In this document: positions 37,111-45,522 of the stretch, piece by piece
Layout: the number at the start of each line of letters is the position of its first letter
Numbering within the stretch: position 1 is the stretch's first letter
DNA from: Arcobacter venerupis
Lineage (GTDB): Bacteria; Campylobacterota; Campylobacteria; Campylobacterales; Arcobacteraceae
Assembly: GCF_013201665.1 (NCBI RefSeq)
Contig: NZ_CP053840.1
Span: forward strand, 1,178,001 to 1,242,000
Length of the DNA: 64,000 nt
Direction of reading: 5' to 3'
Made by a program: the position numbers and the translations under genes
Notes under the pieces: model-generated
Told to the model about the DNA's origin: nothing
The model's input: the letters and a program-made list of their open reading frames with translations, nothing else
Databases searched by the model: none

Positions 37111-37682
37111 TGAAAAAGAGTTTTTTAGTAGGGTTATTGATTATTGGGTTTTTATTTAGTGGTTGTGATGACAAATCAACTATTGATAGTAGTGTAATTG
37201 CAAAAAAATCATTGCTGAGTAATAATTATGAATTTGTTCCTCAAATATTTAATTTAACTACAACAGATGATAAAACTATTAGTTTAAAAACAACACCAGA
37301 TGGTATTGATTTTGATGAATACAAGGGTAAAAAAGCAGTTTTAATTGATGTTTTTGCAACTTGGTGTCCTCCTTGTATAGAAGAATTACCAATTCTTAAA
37401 GAAGTAAGAGAAAAATATAAAGATAATTTTGAAATAGTTTCTGTTTTATTCGAACATGACAGATTAAAACAAGAGATTAAAGATTTTATTTCTAAAAATG
37501 AAATTAATTATCCTATGACAATCGGTGAAGAAAATTTCAAATTAACAAAAGAGTTAGGTGATGTTCAAAAAGTTCCTGAAATGTTTTTATTTTCAAAAGA
37601 TGGAAAATTTATCAAAAAGTTTGTAGGAAAAACTCCTAAAGAAGAGTTAGAACAATATATTGAAATGGCGATTGGAAACTAA
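37110..37682 (+). CDS. TlpA/ResA-like thioredoxin lipoprotein
   Basis: A 190-residue lipoprotein. The lipobox FSGC19 predicts lipidation, and the redox motif is W85-C86-P-P-C89 in VFATWCPPCIEELP. The cis-Pro region is VPEMFLFSKDG. TlpA/ResA-like proteins keep thiols reduced in the periplasm, for example for cytochrome c or cytochrome oxidase maturation. This provides the reductive arm next to the DsbA/DsbB oxidative pair. Its 3' end overlaps the convergent HAD gene by 4 nt within a terminator hairpin. Confidence 0.88.
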   Translation: MKKSFLVGLLIIGFLFSGCDDKSTIDSSVIAKKSLLSNNYEFVPQIFNLTTTDDKTISLKTTPDGIDFDEYKGKKAVLIDVFATWCPPCIEELPILKEVREKYKDNFEIVSVLFEHDRLKQEIKDFISKNEINYPMTIGEENFKLTKELGDVQKVPEMFLFSKDGKFIKKFVGKTPKEELEQYIEMAIGN

Positions 37683-37700
37683 TTTAAAATAGTTTCCAAT
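37671..37700. terminator. bidirectional terminator over the tlpA/HAD junction
   Basis: ATTGGAAACTA and TAGTTTCCAAT form an 11-bp perfect stem with an 8-nt A/T loop, followed by TCTTTTA on the plus strand. It contains the stop codons of both convergent genes. Confidence 0.75.
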
Positions 37701-38314
37701 TCTTTTAGATTATCTATAAAATAACTAGCTTTTGAGAAGTCTTGAGTTCTTGTAAATTCATTTTTTACAATAACACACTCAATCCCAGCTTTGTGAGCTG
37801 CTGTTAAACCTCTTGTAGAGTCTTCAATCACAATAGCTTCATCTTTATTCGCTTTAAACATTTCTAAGCCTTTTAAGTAAGGTTCTGGATGTGGCTTTGC
37901 ATAGTTATAATCTTCTTCACAAAGTACAAAATCCATATAATCAACAATTCCTAAATCTTTGTGAATTATTTCAAAATCCACTCTTCTTGAAGTTGTTACT
38001 ATTCCCATTTTATATTTTTTTGATAGTTTTTCAAGTACTTCTTTTACTTGTGGTATTAAAATATTTTCAGTTCTTAAAAAGTTTTGATAATATAAATTTC
38101 TCTGATTTCTAGCTTTTTCTATTTCATTTGAAGAAAAACCTTTTTCAAATGCTTTTTGCCATATAGTAGTTCCTTCACTCATTATTTTCATATACTCTTC
38201 AAACTCTAAAGAGATATTAAAAAATTCTTCTAAAGCTATAATATTTGCTTTAAAATATAAAGGTTCAGTATGAACTAAAACGCCATCATTATCAAATAAG
38301 ATATATTTTTTCAT
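37679..38314 (-). CDS. HAD-superfamily hydrolase (subfamily IA phosphatase)
   Basis: A 211-residue HAD protein. Motif I is FDNDGVLVHTEPLYF, a variant DxDGV(L) with the nucleophile Asp. A helical cap lies at about residues 15-90, motif II is IVTTSRR, motif III Lys is in YAKPHPEPYLKGL, and motif IV is IEDSTRGLTAAHKAG. It resembles beta-phosphoglucomutase/phosphoglycolate phosphatase relatives, so it should act on a small phosphorylated metabolite. The upstream region (38348-38465) contains a promoter-like box, a leader and a terminator hairpin on the same strand, which could be a transcription attenuator for this gene. Confidence 0.87.
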   Translation of the reverse strand: MKKYILFDNDGVLVHTEPLYFKANIIALEEFFNISLEFEEYMKIMSEGTTIWQKAFEKGFSSNEIEKARNQRNLYYQNFLRTENILIPQVKEVLEKLSKKYKMGIVTTSRRVDFEIIHKDLGIVDYMDFVLCEEDYNYAKPHPEPYLKGLEMFKANKDEAIVIEDSTRGLTAAHKAGIECVIVKNEFTRTQDFSKASYFIDNLKELETILN

Positions 38315-38347
38315 AAAAAGTTTTCCTGAGTTTAAATTAGATTAAAT

Positions 38348-38453
38348 AAGAAAAAGGGAAGGTTATAGGCTTCCCTTTTGATTTGTATATATTAGGAGGA
38401 GAAATTAAAGTTAAATAAGTCTTAACATCGCAATTAAGTTATAATCAACCTGT
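38348..38453 (-). ncRNA. candidate sRNA or attenuator leader with CUCCUCCU motif
   Basis: On the minus strand a TATAAT (38460-38465) would start an RNA near 38453. About 100 nt later comes a 10-bp hairpin (AAAAGGGAAG with CTTCCCTTTT at 38352-38361/38370-38379) followed by TTTTTC, a good intrinsic terminator. The RNA carries CUCCUCCU (complement of 38394-38401), able to pair with Shine-Dalgarno sequences, and only a five-codon possible peptide. The 211-bp space holds no other gene. It is either a stand-alone small RNA or a leader that attenuates the HAD gene 34 nt beyond. Confidence 0.4.
38352..38379 (-). terminator. intrinsic terminator in the LOG-HAD intergenic region
   Basis: A 10-bp stem with an 8-nt loop and a T-run only on the minus-strand side. 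It separates the promoter-like box at 38460-38465 from the HAD gene. Confidence 0.7.
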
Positions 38454-38477
38454 AAAGTAATTATAATCCTTGAGCAT

Positions 38478-38503
38478 TAACCTTTATTAAATAAAAGGTT
38501 AAC
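38478..38503. terminator. hairpin just after the LOG gene
   Basis: TTAACCTTT and AAAGGTTAA flank an A/T-rich centre, about 25 nt beyond the LOG gene stop. It likely ends the mla-RND-LOG transcript, which makes the following hairpin at 38352-38379 redundant for that purpose. Confidence 0.5.
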
Positions 38504-38525
38504 AGAATGTAAATATAACAAAATT

Positions 38526-39089
38526 TTATTTTTCCCACTTATCTTTTGGTGCATTATAATTAGATATTCTTTCAATTATTTCATCAATATCATCAGAAAC
38601 AATCAGCATATCAACATAAAGTTTATTGATAAATCCTTCTTTTACACTATTTCTTAAAAATTCAATTAAATGAGTGTAATAACCATTTATATTTAAAAAA
38701 GCACAAGGTTTTTTATGATAACCAAGTTGAGCAGAAGCTATAACATCAAAAATCTCTTCTAGTGTTCCATAACCTCCAGGAATTGCTATAAAAGCATCAG
38801 CAAACTCTGCCATTTTTTCTTTTCTTTGATTCATAGTATGAACTTTATGAATATTTGTGATACTTTTATTTTCTATCTCTTTAGATACTAAATCATGTGT
38901 TATTACACCTGTTACCGTATTATTGTGTTTTAGTGATTCATTTGAAATAACACCCATTAGTCCTTGTAGTGAACCACCATAAACAATATTAAAATTTTTT
39001 TGTGCTAATTTTTGAGCCAAGATTTTTGTTGATTCTTCATATATTTTATTGTTCCCAAAAGAAGAACCACAGTAAATTGCTACATTCAT
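38526..39089 (-). CDS. LOG family protein (TIGR00730-type)
   Basis: A 187-residue Rossmann-fold protein with the LOG signature PGGYGTLEEIF and YGGSLQGLMGVIS. Family members are cytokinin riboside 5'-monophosphate phosphoribohydrolases or nucleotide 5'-monophosphate N-glycosidases; in bacteria they hydrolyse AMP or related nucleotides. It overlaps the RND transporter gene by 4 nt, as the last gene of the MlaA-MlaC-RND operon. A functional link with lipid transport is not obvious. Confidence 0.88.
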   Translation of the reverse strand: MNVAIYCGSSFGNNKIYEESTKILAQKLAQKNFNIVYGGSLQGLMGVISNESLKHNNTVTGVITHDLVSKEIENKSITNIHKVHTMNQRKEKMAEFADAFIAIPGGYGTLEEIFDVIASAQLGYHKKPCAFLNINGYYTHLIEFLRNSVKEGFINKLYVDMLIVSDDIDEIIERISNYNAPKDKWEK

Positions 39090-41578
39090 TTTTTCATATC
39101 CTTTAACTTTTCATAAGGTTTAAACATCAATAATAATTTTGGAAGTAGTAATAAATCAGCTGCTAATACACTAATCATTGTAATAACAGTCAATAATCCA
39201 AAATAAATAGTTGGGATTAAATTTGATAATACTAAAATAGAAAAACCAAGAATGATTACTAAAGAAGTATAATACATGGCATAACCAATACTTTGATGTG
39301 ATCTTTTCATTGCATTTATATAATTATGGTCAACTCTAAACTCTTCTTCAAATCTATGAATAAAGTGAATAGTATCATCTACTCCAATTCCAATGGCAAT
39401 TGCCGCAATTGTAATAGTCATAACATCCAAAGGGATATTTAACCAACCCATTATTCCAAAAATACTTGAAATTGGGATTATGTTTGATATTAAGGCTATT
39501 AGTGCAACTTTTATTGATCTAAATAGTATTAAGAACATTATAAATAAAACAATAATTGTAAATCCTAAAGTTGACACTTGTGAATTAAACAAAGATTGAA
39601 GCATATTGTTATATAAAACCATAAGATTTGATAATTTGTAAGTTGTTTCTTTATTTTTAATAATATCTCTTACATCATGGTTAATTTTATTTAATAAATC
39701 ATTTCTTCTTAGATTTGGATTTGAATCTACTATTCTCATAGTGATTCTTGCTTCATTTTTATCAATATTTATATATGGAGAAAGAATTAATGTCTTATAT
39801 TGCTCTGGTAATTGATTGTATAACAAGGCCAAAGTTATCCCATCTAATCTTTGTTCATTATTTAAAAGTTCTCCAACTTTTAATAAAGTAGCTAATGATT
39901 GAACTTTTCCAACTTCTGGAATAGATTCTAAATAATCATGAATAGCCATAATTACATCCATTTTATCTTGGCTAAACCAGTATTGTTTATCATCATTTTT
40001 TTCATCAAATTCATTTTCAAAATCATCAAATTCATTTTTATTTGTAGGGCTTGTAACTTTCTCAACTTTAGGTTCATCTTTAAATTTTATAATAATATCT
40101 AAAGGAGTTGTTCCTCCTAGTTCTTCATCAATTACTTTCATTCCTTTATAAATATCAGTAGATTTTTTGAAGTAATTTATGAAACTATTTTCAACAATTA
40201 ATTTAGAAGCTCCTGTTACTGAAAAAATAATTGTAATAAGACTAACAATAATAATTGCTTTTCCATAGTGTTCTACTACATCTGAACATTTTTGAATAAA
40301 AGAAAATCTTGCAGTTTCTTTTTCATGTTCATCTTTTTTTTCCATTAATATTAAAATTACAGGAAAGGTAATAAAAGATAAAAATAGTGAAACAGCAATT
40401 CCTGTACTCATCATTAATCCTAAATTAATAACTGGTTCAATATGTGATAAGATTAAAGATGCAAATCCTACTATAGTTGTAATAATTGCAAAAAAAGATG
40501 GTTCAAGTTTTGATAAAACTGTGTTAATAACTAATTTATATTGGCTTGCATGTTTGTATTTTATATTTAATTCTCTATATCTTACAATTAAGTGTAAAAC
40601 TATAGATATTGTTATTATTAGTTGCAGGGCAATAAAATTTGAAGAAATTACTGTAACTTCCCAACCAAATAATCCTAAAATTCCAGCTGTAGAAATCACT
40701 GAGATAAAACAAATTAATAGAGGAAGAATTATCCATCTAATATGTCTAAATATGTACCATAAGATAAATATTAAAATTAAAACTAAACTAGAACCATAAA
40801 TTATTAAATCATTTTTAACATAACCTACAATATCACTAGCTATCATATTTACGCCACCCAAAAATATCTTATTATTGGGTTCATATTTTTTTATAATATT
40901 TCGGATACTGTGGATTTCAGCAGTCTCTTTATTTCTTATAAAATCTCTATAATTTTTAAATTCAATAATAACATTATCTAATTGTTGAGTCTCTTCTTTT
41001 GTAATCGTCTCATCTCTTTTTTTAGCAAGTAAAGAATTTCTTTTTTCTAAAAGTTCAAAATATTTTGTATCAGTTTCTAAATTTAATACTATAGCAGTTG
41101 TTTTAAAATCCTTACTTACAAGGTTGTTTTTATACAAAGGAGAAGTAAGAAATTCATTTTTTGCAAGTTTCTTATCAAAATCTTTAGTTTCTAAGGAATC
41201 AACTCCTGAAACTAAATCAGAAATAGGTCTAATTGGAGATAAAAGTAAAGGAACATTTAAAATCGAAGTGATACTTTTAACATTTTCAAGTTTTAGAAAA
41301 TCATCAGAGATGTTTTTTATATCTTCTAAACTCTGTTTTGAAAGTAAGTCAGTTTTTGGAGAAAAAGTTACAAATAAAAAGTCAGAATTATTGTATGTTT
41401 TATTAACTTCTCTAAAAAACATTAAATCTTTATCATCATCTAGTAGAAGTGTTTCAGCAGAGGCATCTATTTCTACTTTGGTTGCATAATAACCTAAAGT
41501 AGAAACAAATATTGTTAAAATAAATAAAACAGCAATTGGATACTTAAATATGAAAGTATCATAAAATTTTTTAATCAT
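39086..41578 (-). CDS. RND/MMPL-family lipid exporter associated with MlaC
   Basis: An 830-residue protein of about 12 membrane helices in two repeats, each with a large periplasmic loop. Features are the N-terminal VEIDASAETLLLDDD, typical of the HpnN/MMPL group, and GIGVDDTIHFIHRFEEE in the second transmembrane domain. It starts at the last base of the mlaC stop region and lies in the order mlaA, mlaC, RND, log. In Campylobacter jejuni a comparable VacJ-MlaC-RND trio (Cj1371-1373) is known. This suggests that an RND pump moves phospholipid with MlaC/MlaA in place of the MlaFEDB ABC complex. Confidence 0.85.
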   Translation of the reverse strand: MIKKFYDTFIFKYPIAVLFILTIFVSTLGYYATKVEIDASAETLLLDDDKDLMFFREVNKTYNNSDFLFVTFSPKTDLLSKQSLEDIKNISDDFLKLENVKSITSILNVPLLLSPIRPISDLVSGVDSLETKDFDKKLAKNEFLTSPLYKNNLVSKDFKTTAIVLNLETDTKYFELLEKRNSLLAKKRDETITKEETQQLDNVIIEFKNYRDFIRNKETAEIHSIRNIIKKYEPNNKIFLGGVNMIASDIVGYVKNDLIIYGSSLVLILIFILWYIFRHIRWIILPLLICFISVISTAGILGLFGWEVTVISSNFIALQLIITISIVLHLIVRYRELNIKYKHASQYKLVINTVLSKLEPSFFAIITTIVGFASLILSHIEPVINLGLMMSTGIAVSLFLSFITFPVILILMEKKDEHEKETARFSFIQKCSDVVEHYGKAIIIVSLITIIFSVTGASKLIVENSFINYFKKSTDIYKGMKVIDEELGGTTPLDIIIKFKDEPKVEKVTSPTNKNEFDDFENEFDEKNDDKQYWFSQDKMDVIMAIHDYLESIPEVGKVQSLATLLKVGELLNNEQRLDGITLALLYNQLPEQYKTLILSPYINIDKNEARITMRIVDSNPNLRRNDLLNKINHDVRDIIKNKETTYKLSNLMVLYNNMLQSLFNSQVSTLGFTIIVLFIMFLILFRSIKVALIALISNIIPISSIFGIMGWLNIPLDVMTITIAAIAIGIGVDDTIHFIHRFEEEFRVDHNYINAMKRSHQSIGYAMYYTSLVIILGFSILVLSNLIPTIYFGLLTVITMISVLAADLLLLPKLLLMFKPYEKLKDMKK

Positions 41579-42177
41579 TATTTTGAATTTGGATTTTCTA
41601 ATAAAACCAACATTTCATCAAAAGTTTTTTCTTTTAATAAACCTTCAAATTGTTGTCTATATGTTTGAATAATACTAACACCAACTAAATCTACATCATA
41701 AATTAACCAATTTTGACCATCTTTTGATTTATTATAAAAATTATAATTAATTTTATAAATCCCATCTTTACCTAAAAGTTCAGTTTCAAGTTGTAGTCTT
41801 GAATCTCTGTATGGATTAAGACCTACAATTTTTACTTTTTGGTCATTATATAAATTTAATTTATCAATATATGAGTTTTTTAATTTTGTTTCAAATATTT
41901 TTGAAAACTCTTTTTGTTTATCTTGTGATAAAGTTGCCCAAGTTTTACCAAGGGCAATTTTAGCCATTAATTCATAATCAAAAACTTCATCAATTATTTT
42001 GATTATTTGTTTACCTTTTTCATCTGTAGATAAATTTTTTTGTTCTAAAACTGTCAAAACACTATCAATTTTTTTTGTCATTGTTGTTTGTATTTCATCT
42101 TGATTTAATGCATTAGCCGATGTTATTGCAAATACAATTAATAACAAAATTTTAAATAAACTACTTAATTTCGCCAT
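41578..42177 (-). CDS. mlaC: MlaC/Ttg2D-family periplasmic phospholipid-binding protein
   Basis: A 199-residue precursor with a signal peptide (cleavage near AITSANA, residue 23). The MlaC fold is indicated by FDYELMAKIALGKTWATLSQDKQKEFSKIFETKL, NSYIDKLNLYNDQKVKIVG, and WLIYDVDLVGVSIIQTYRQQF near the end, a well conserved family signature. It carries phospholipid across the periplasm. It sits between mlaA (9 nt upstream) and the RND gene (1-nt overlap). Confidence 0.9.
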   Translation of the reverse strand: MAKLSSLFKILLLIVFAITSANALNQDEIQTTMTKKIDSVLTVLEQKNLSTDEKGKQIIKIIDEVFDYELMAKIALGKTWATLSQDKQKEFSKIFETKLKNSYIDKLNLYNDQKVKIVGLNPYRDSRLQLETELLGKDGIYKINYNFYNKSKDGQNWLIYDVDLVGVSIIQTYRQQFEGLLKEKTFDEMLVLLENPNSK

Positions 42178-42186
42178 ATTATTTTT

Positions 42187-42939
42187 CTATTCCTCTATAT
42201 CTTTTTTTCTTTTTTGTGAATAAATATCTCTTAAAAATGGATATAAATCTAAAGCATCTTTTTTCAAAGATTCATATTGTCCAAGTCTCAAAGATGTTGA
42301 ATTAATTGCATCAAATGATTGGATTGCAATTTGTTGTTCGATATTGTTTGGTATTTTATATTTTATATCTCCATCACCAGTTATTGTTAATGGACTCAAC
42401 CATGAATCAGTAGCAATACCTGTTATATCTCTTAAATTTGATGGGCCTAAAAATGGCAATACAATTGGAATTCCCTCACCAACTCCATAAAAACCTAAAG
42501 TTTGCCCAAAGTCTTCCTTATGAGCTTGAATATGAAGTTCACTTGTTGCTAAATCTAATACTCCACCAAGTCCCCAAAGGCTATTAATTAAAAATCTTTC
42601 TGCTTCTTCAAGTGAATTTTTGAATTTTAGTTGTAATAAATTATTTGAAAATCTTACTGGAAACATTATATTATCAAAAAAATTGTTTATTCCTATTCTA
42701 ATTGGTTCAGGAGTTACATAAGCATAGCCTTCAGCAATAGGATTAACAAGATAAATAAATGTTTTATCGTTAAAAGTAGTCATTAATCTATTGTATCCAC
42801 TCAATGGATCAAAGATATTTTCTTTTTTTGTTGAAAACTCAGAATCAAATTCATTAGTAAAATCATCGTTATTAGAAGTGTTATTCTCATTTGCAAAACT
42901 AAAAACAACTAACAAAATTACAAAAAGTAAATTTTTCAA
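42187..42939 (-). CDS. mlaA: MlaA/VacJ family outer-membrane phospholipid protein
   Basis: A 250-residue precursor. The core shows DPLSGYNRLMTTFND, PIRIGINNFFDNIMFPVRFSNNLLQ, RFLINSLWGLGGVLDLA, EDFGQTLGFYGVGEGIPIVLPFLGPSNLRD, all diagnostic of MlaA/VacJ. The signal peptide (MKNLLFVILLVVFSFA) has no lipobox Cys, unlike E. coli MlaA, so outer-membrane attachment must be through the protein or a porin partner. It is the first gene of the operon, with AAAGGA upstream of the ATG. Confidence 0.9.
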   Translation of the reverse strand: MKNLLFVILLVVFSFANENNTSNNDDFTNEFDSEFSTKKENIFDPLSGYNRLMTTFNDKTFIYLVNPIAEGYAYVTPEPIRIGINNFFDNIMFPVRFSNNLLQLKFKNSLEEAERFLINSLWGLGGVLDLATSELHIQAHKEDFGQTLGFYGVGEGIPIVLPFLGPSNLRDITGIATDSWLSPLTITGDGDIKYKIPNNIEQQIAIQSFDAINSTSLRLGQYESLKKDALDLYPFLRDIYSQKRKKDIEE

Positions 42940-43072
42940 ATTAGTCCTTTCTTTTTAATAATTTAGCATTATATTCTAAATATTTAGAAACAATCATTAA
43001 GTGCTATTTTTTTGCTATTTATACTATTAATTATTTATAGAAAATTAACTCATAAAGTATTTATTACAAACT

Positions 43073-43081
43073 TGCTATAAT
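43073..43081 (+). promoter_or_regulatory. extended -10 promoter of yebC
   Basis: TGCTATAAT (TGnTATAAT), start expected near 43088, leader of about 27 nt with CGGAG before the ATG. Confidence 0.6.
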
Positions 43082-43114
43082 GGCCAAAATTTTGAAAAAT
43101 AAATCGGAGTTATT

Positions 43115-43825
43115 ATGGGTAGAGCCTTTGAATATAGAAAAGCAGCAAAAATGAAAAGATGGGGAAACATGTCAAGAGTTTTCCCAAAACTTGCAAAAGC
43201 AATTGAAATGGCAGCAAAAGCTGGTGTTCCAGATCCTGAAATGAATTCAGCATTAAGAACAGCTATTTTAAATGCAAAAGCTGAAAATATGCCAAAAACA
43301 AATATTGATGCAGCAATAAAAAGAGCTTCAGGGAAAGATTCAGCAAGTTTTGCAGAAGTTAATTTTGAGGGTAAAGGTCCACACGGAGTTTTAATTTTTG
43401 TAGAAACAGCAACTGATAATAATACAAGAACTGTCGCAAATGTTAAAATGTATTTTAACAAAACACAAGGACAAGTAGTTCCTACTGGTTCTTTAGAGTT
43501 TTTCTTTGATAGAAAAGCTATTTTTGAATTTGCAAAACCTGCTGGTATGGAAATTGAAGATTTAGAATTAGAATTAATTGATGCTGGTTTAGAAGAGATT
43601 GAAGAAGAAGATGGAATCGTATTAGTTACAGCTGATTATAAAGATTTTGGAACTTTAAATAAAGCATTTGAAGATATGGGAATTGAACTTACAAAAGCTA
43701 AACTAGAAAGAATTGCAAATAATCCTCAAGAATTTACAGAAGCTCAACAAGAAGATATTGGTAAATTAATCGAAAAACTTGAAGATGATGATGATGTTCA
43801 AGCTGTTTATACAAATATCGCTTAA
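43115..43825 (+). CDS. yebC: YebC/PmpR (TACO1) family protein
   Basis: A 236-residue protein with the family N-terminus ([29 protein letters not shown]), [32 protein letters not shown] and [13 protein letters not shown]. YebC proteins are long annotated as DNA-binding regulators. Recent work on the family places them at the ribosome, relieving stalls at proline runs, as with mitochondrial TACO1. It is soluble. The Campylobacterota form usually has the GRAFEYRKA start seen here. It is followed by its own terminator. Confidence 0.93.
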   Translation: MGRAFEYRKAAKMKRWGNMSRVFPKLAKAIEMAAKAGVPDPEMNSALRTAILNAKAENMPKTNIDAAIKRASGKDSASFAEVNFEGKGPHGVLIFVETATDNNTRTVANVKMYFNKTQGQVVPTGSLEFFFDRKAIFEFAKPAGMEIEDLELELIDAGLEEIEEEDGIVLVTADYKDFGTLNKAFEDMGIELTKAKLERIANNPQEFTEAQQEDIGKLIEKLEDDDDVQAVYTNIA

Positions 43826-43837
43826 ATAATCTACTTA

Positions 43838-43869
43838 CATATTTTCCAATTTTTTGGAAAATATGTTTT
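43838..43869 (+). terminator. yebC intrinsic terminator
   Basis: CATATTTTCCA, a 6-nt loop and TGGAAAATATG make an 11-bp stem followed by TTTTCTTATTT. Confidence 0.8.
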
Positions 43870-43965
43870 CTTATTTCACACTTTTTTCATTATTATTTAT
43901 AAGTAAGTTAGTTTTATTTAGATAAAATCTAGTAATTAAGCACAAAAATAGGTGGCAAATATATA

Positions 43966-45522
43966 ATGAAAATATCTCATTTAGTAATAAAAAACTTTAA
44001 ACAATTCAAAGATTTATCATTAGATTTAACATATCCAAAAGGACATGAAAATGAAGGGCAGCCTTTAAATAAAATTTGTATCATTGGACAAAGCGGTACA
44101 GGAAAAACTAACCTTTTAGATATTATTAAAAAATCTGTAATAGATTTTAGTAATAATCAAACTTCTTATAAACCTTTTAATGAATTTGTAGGACAATCTA
44201 CTGATGATAAATATATAACTAATACTTTTGTTACAAAATCAAATATTGAAGTTAAAGCACTTTTTACAAAAGATAAATCACAAATTGATTTCCAAAAAAA
44301 AAATGATTTAGAATTATTTAGTAGTTTTGAGAAAAACTATTTCGTTGGAACAAAAGATTATTCATCATTTAATAAAATTGTTGAAAATAAAGAAATTGAT
44401 ACTCAAAAAATGACATCATCTGATAAAGCTTTGCTAGATAAATTAACAAGTGCGAAAGCTGAATTAATTTTAAATAGTTTAAGTTCTAATAAAATGGCGG
44501 AATTCTATAAAAATGCAACAACAATTGGTCGATGGGGAGGATATAATAAATTTTTAGAAAAAAGTGATGATGAAAAATTAAGAGATATTAATTCCGCGAT
44601 AAATGATTTAGAATCAAAATATCAAAATAATGATACGATTGAACATTCTCTAAAAAAATTAAAAGCTCAAAATTTCATTGATAAATATGTTATAAATATA
44701 AATGATGAAAATGAAAATATTTGGGAAATAATGAAATCTAAAATTGAAGATTATCAGAATTTACGAAGTCAATATAATGACTTATTAACTTCAAAACTTT
44801 TAGAAGATGATAGATATTCAAAAGAAAATTATCGACAAGATATTTTAGATTGGGAATCTAAAAATGAAAATTTGCTGGAAAAAATATCTTTTGTTTTGAA
44901 TGATATTTTAAAATATTTTAATTTAGAACTTACAAAAATTGATGAAAATCAAAAAAATTATAATGGACTAATTTTTAAAGACTTATCAAATGGAAATATT
45001 ATTGATTATGAAAATTTAAGTACAGGTACAAAAAATCTTATTTCAACATTTATACCTTTAAAAACTTATGCACCAAAAGATAGTATTTTACTTATTGATG
45101 AGCCTGAAAACTCTTTTTATCCAAATATACAAAAATTATTAACAAATTTATATATGGAAGCAGGAGAGAATAATCAGATTATATTTGCTACACATTCACC
45201 GATTATTGCTTCAAATTTTGAACCATGGGAAGTTGTGGAGCTAAAATTTGACAAAAACAATCAGATTTATAGAGAAGTTTATTTTGAAGGTGAAAATCAT
45301 ATTAATAACTATTTTGTAGACCCTAGAATGCTTACATGGACTGGAATTCTAACAGAAGTATTTGATTTATCTGAAGACTCAAATTTTTCATTTCGAGAAA
45401 AAAAATTAATGGAATATGCAACTTTCAAGGCTGAGATAAAGGTATTACAAGATGAAAAAGAGAAAGAATTAAAATTTATTGAATTAAAAAAAATATCTAA
45501 AATTTTAGGTTTAAAAAACTAA
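43966..45522 (+). CDS. SMC/RecF-like AAA ATPase paired with an HNH-like protein
   Basis: A 518-residue ATPase of the AAA_21/AAA_23 type. It has an N-terminal HLVIKNFKQFKDLSLDL strand, Walker A GQSGTGKT (residues 41-48), a helical or coiled-coil middle (about 150-310), the ABC signature NLSTGTKNLIS, Walker B ILLIDEPENSFYPNIQ, and the H-loop FATHSPIIASNFEPWEVVEL. The last 60 residues form a charged helix. Its stop overlaps the ATG of the next gene (TAATG). The two-gene layout matches Septu ptuA-ptuB, but the sequence differs clearly from the ATPase at 10.1-11.7 kb, so this is a separate lineage. A defence role is inferred. Confidence 0.75.
   Translation: MKISHLVIKNFKQFKDLSLDLTYPKGHENEGQPLNKICIIGQSGTGKTNLLDIIKKSVIDFSNNQTSYKPFNEFVGQSTDDKYITNTFVTKSNIEVKALFTKDKSQIDFQKKNDLELFSSFEKNYFVGTKDYSSFNKIVENKEIDTQKMTSSDKALLDKLTSAKAELILNSLSSNKMAEFYKNATTIGRWGGYNKFLEKSDDEKLRDINSAINDLESKYQNNDTIEHSLKKLKAQNFIDKYVININDENENIWEIMKSKIEDYQNLRSQYNDLLTSKLLEDDRYSKENYRQDILDWESKNENLLEKISFVLNDILKYFNLELTKIDENQKNYNGLIFKDLSNGNIIDYENLSTGTKNLISTFIPLKTYAPKDSILLIDEPENSFYPNIQKLLTNLYMEAGENNQIIFATHSPIIASNFEPWEVVELKFDKNNQIYREVYFEGENHINNYFVDPRMLTWTGILTEVFDLSEDSNFSFREKKLMEYATFKAEIKVLQDEKEKELKFIELKKISKILGLKN

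Noticed and set aside
38394-38401. AGGAGGAG on the plus strand as a ribosome-binding site
   Set aside because: No ATG, GTG or TTG follows within 15 nt and no plus-strand gene exists before 38526; the complement inside a minus-strand RNA is the better reading.
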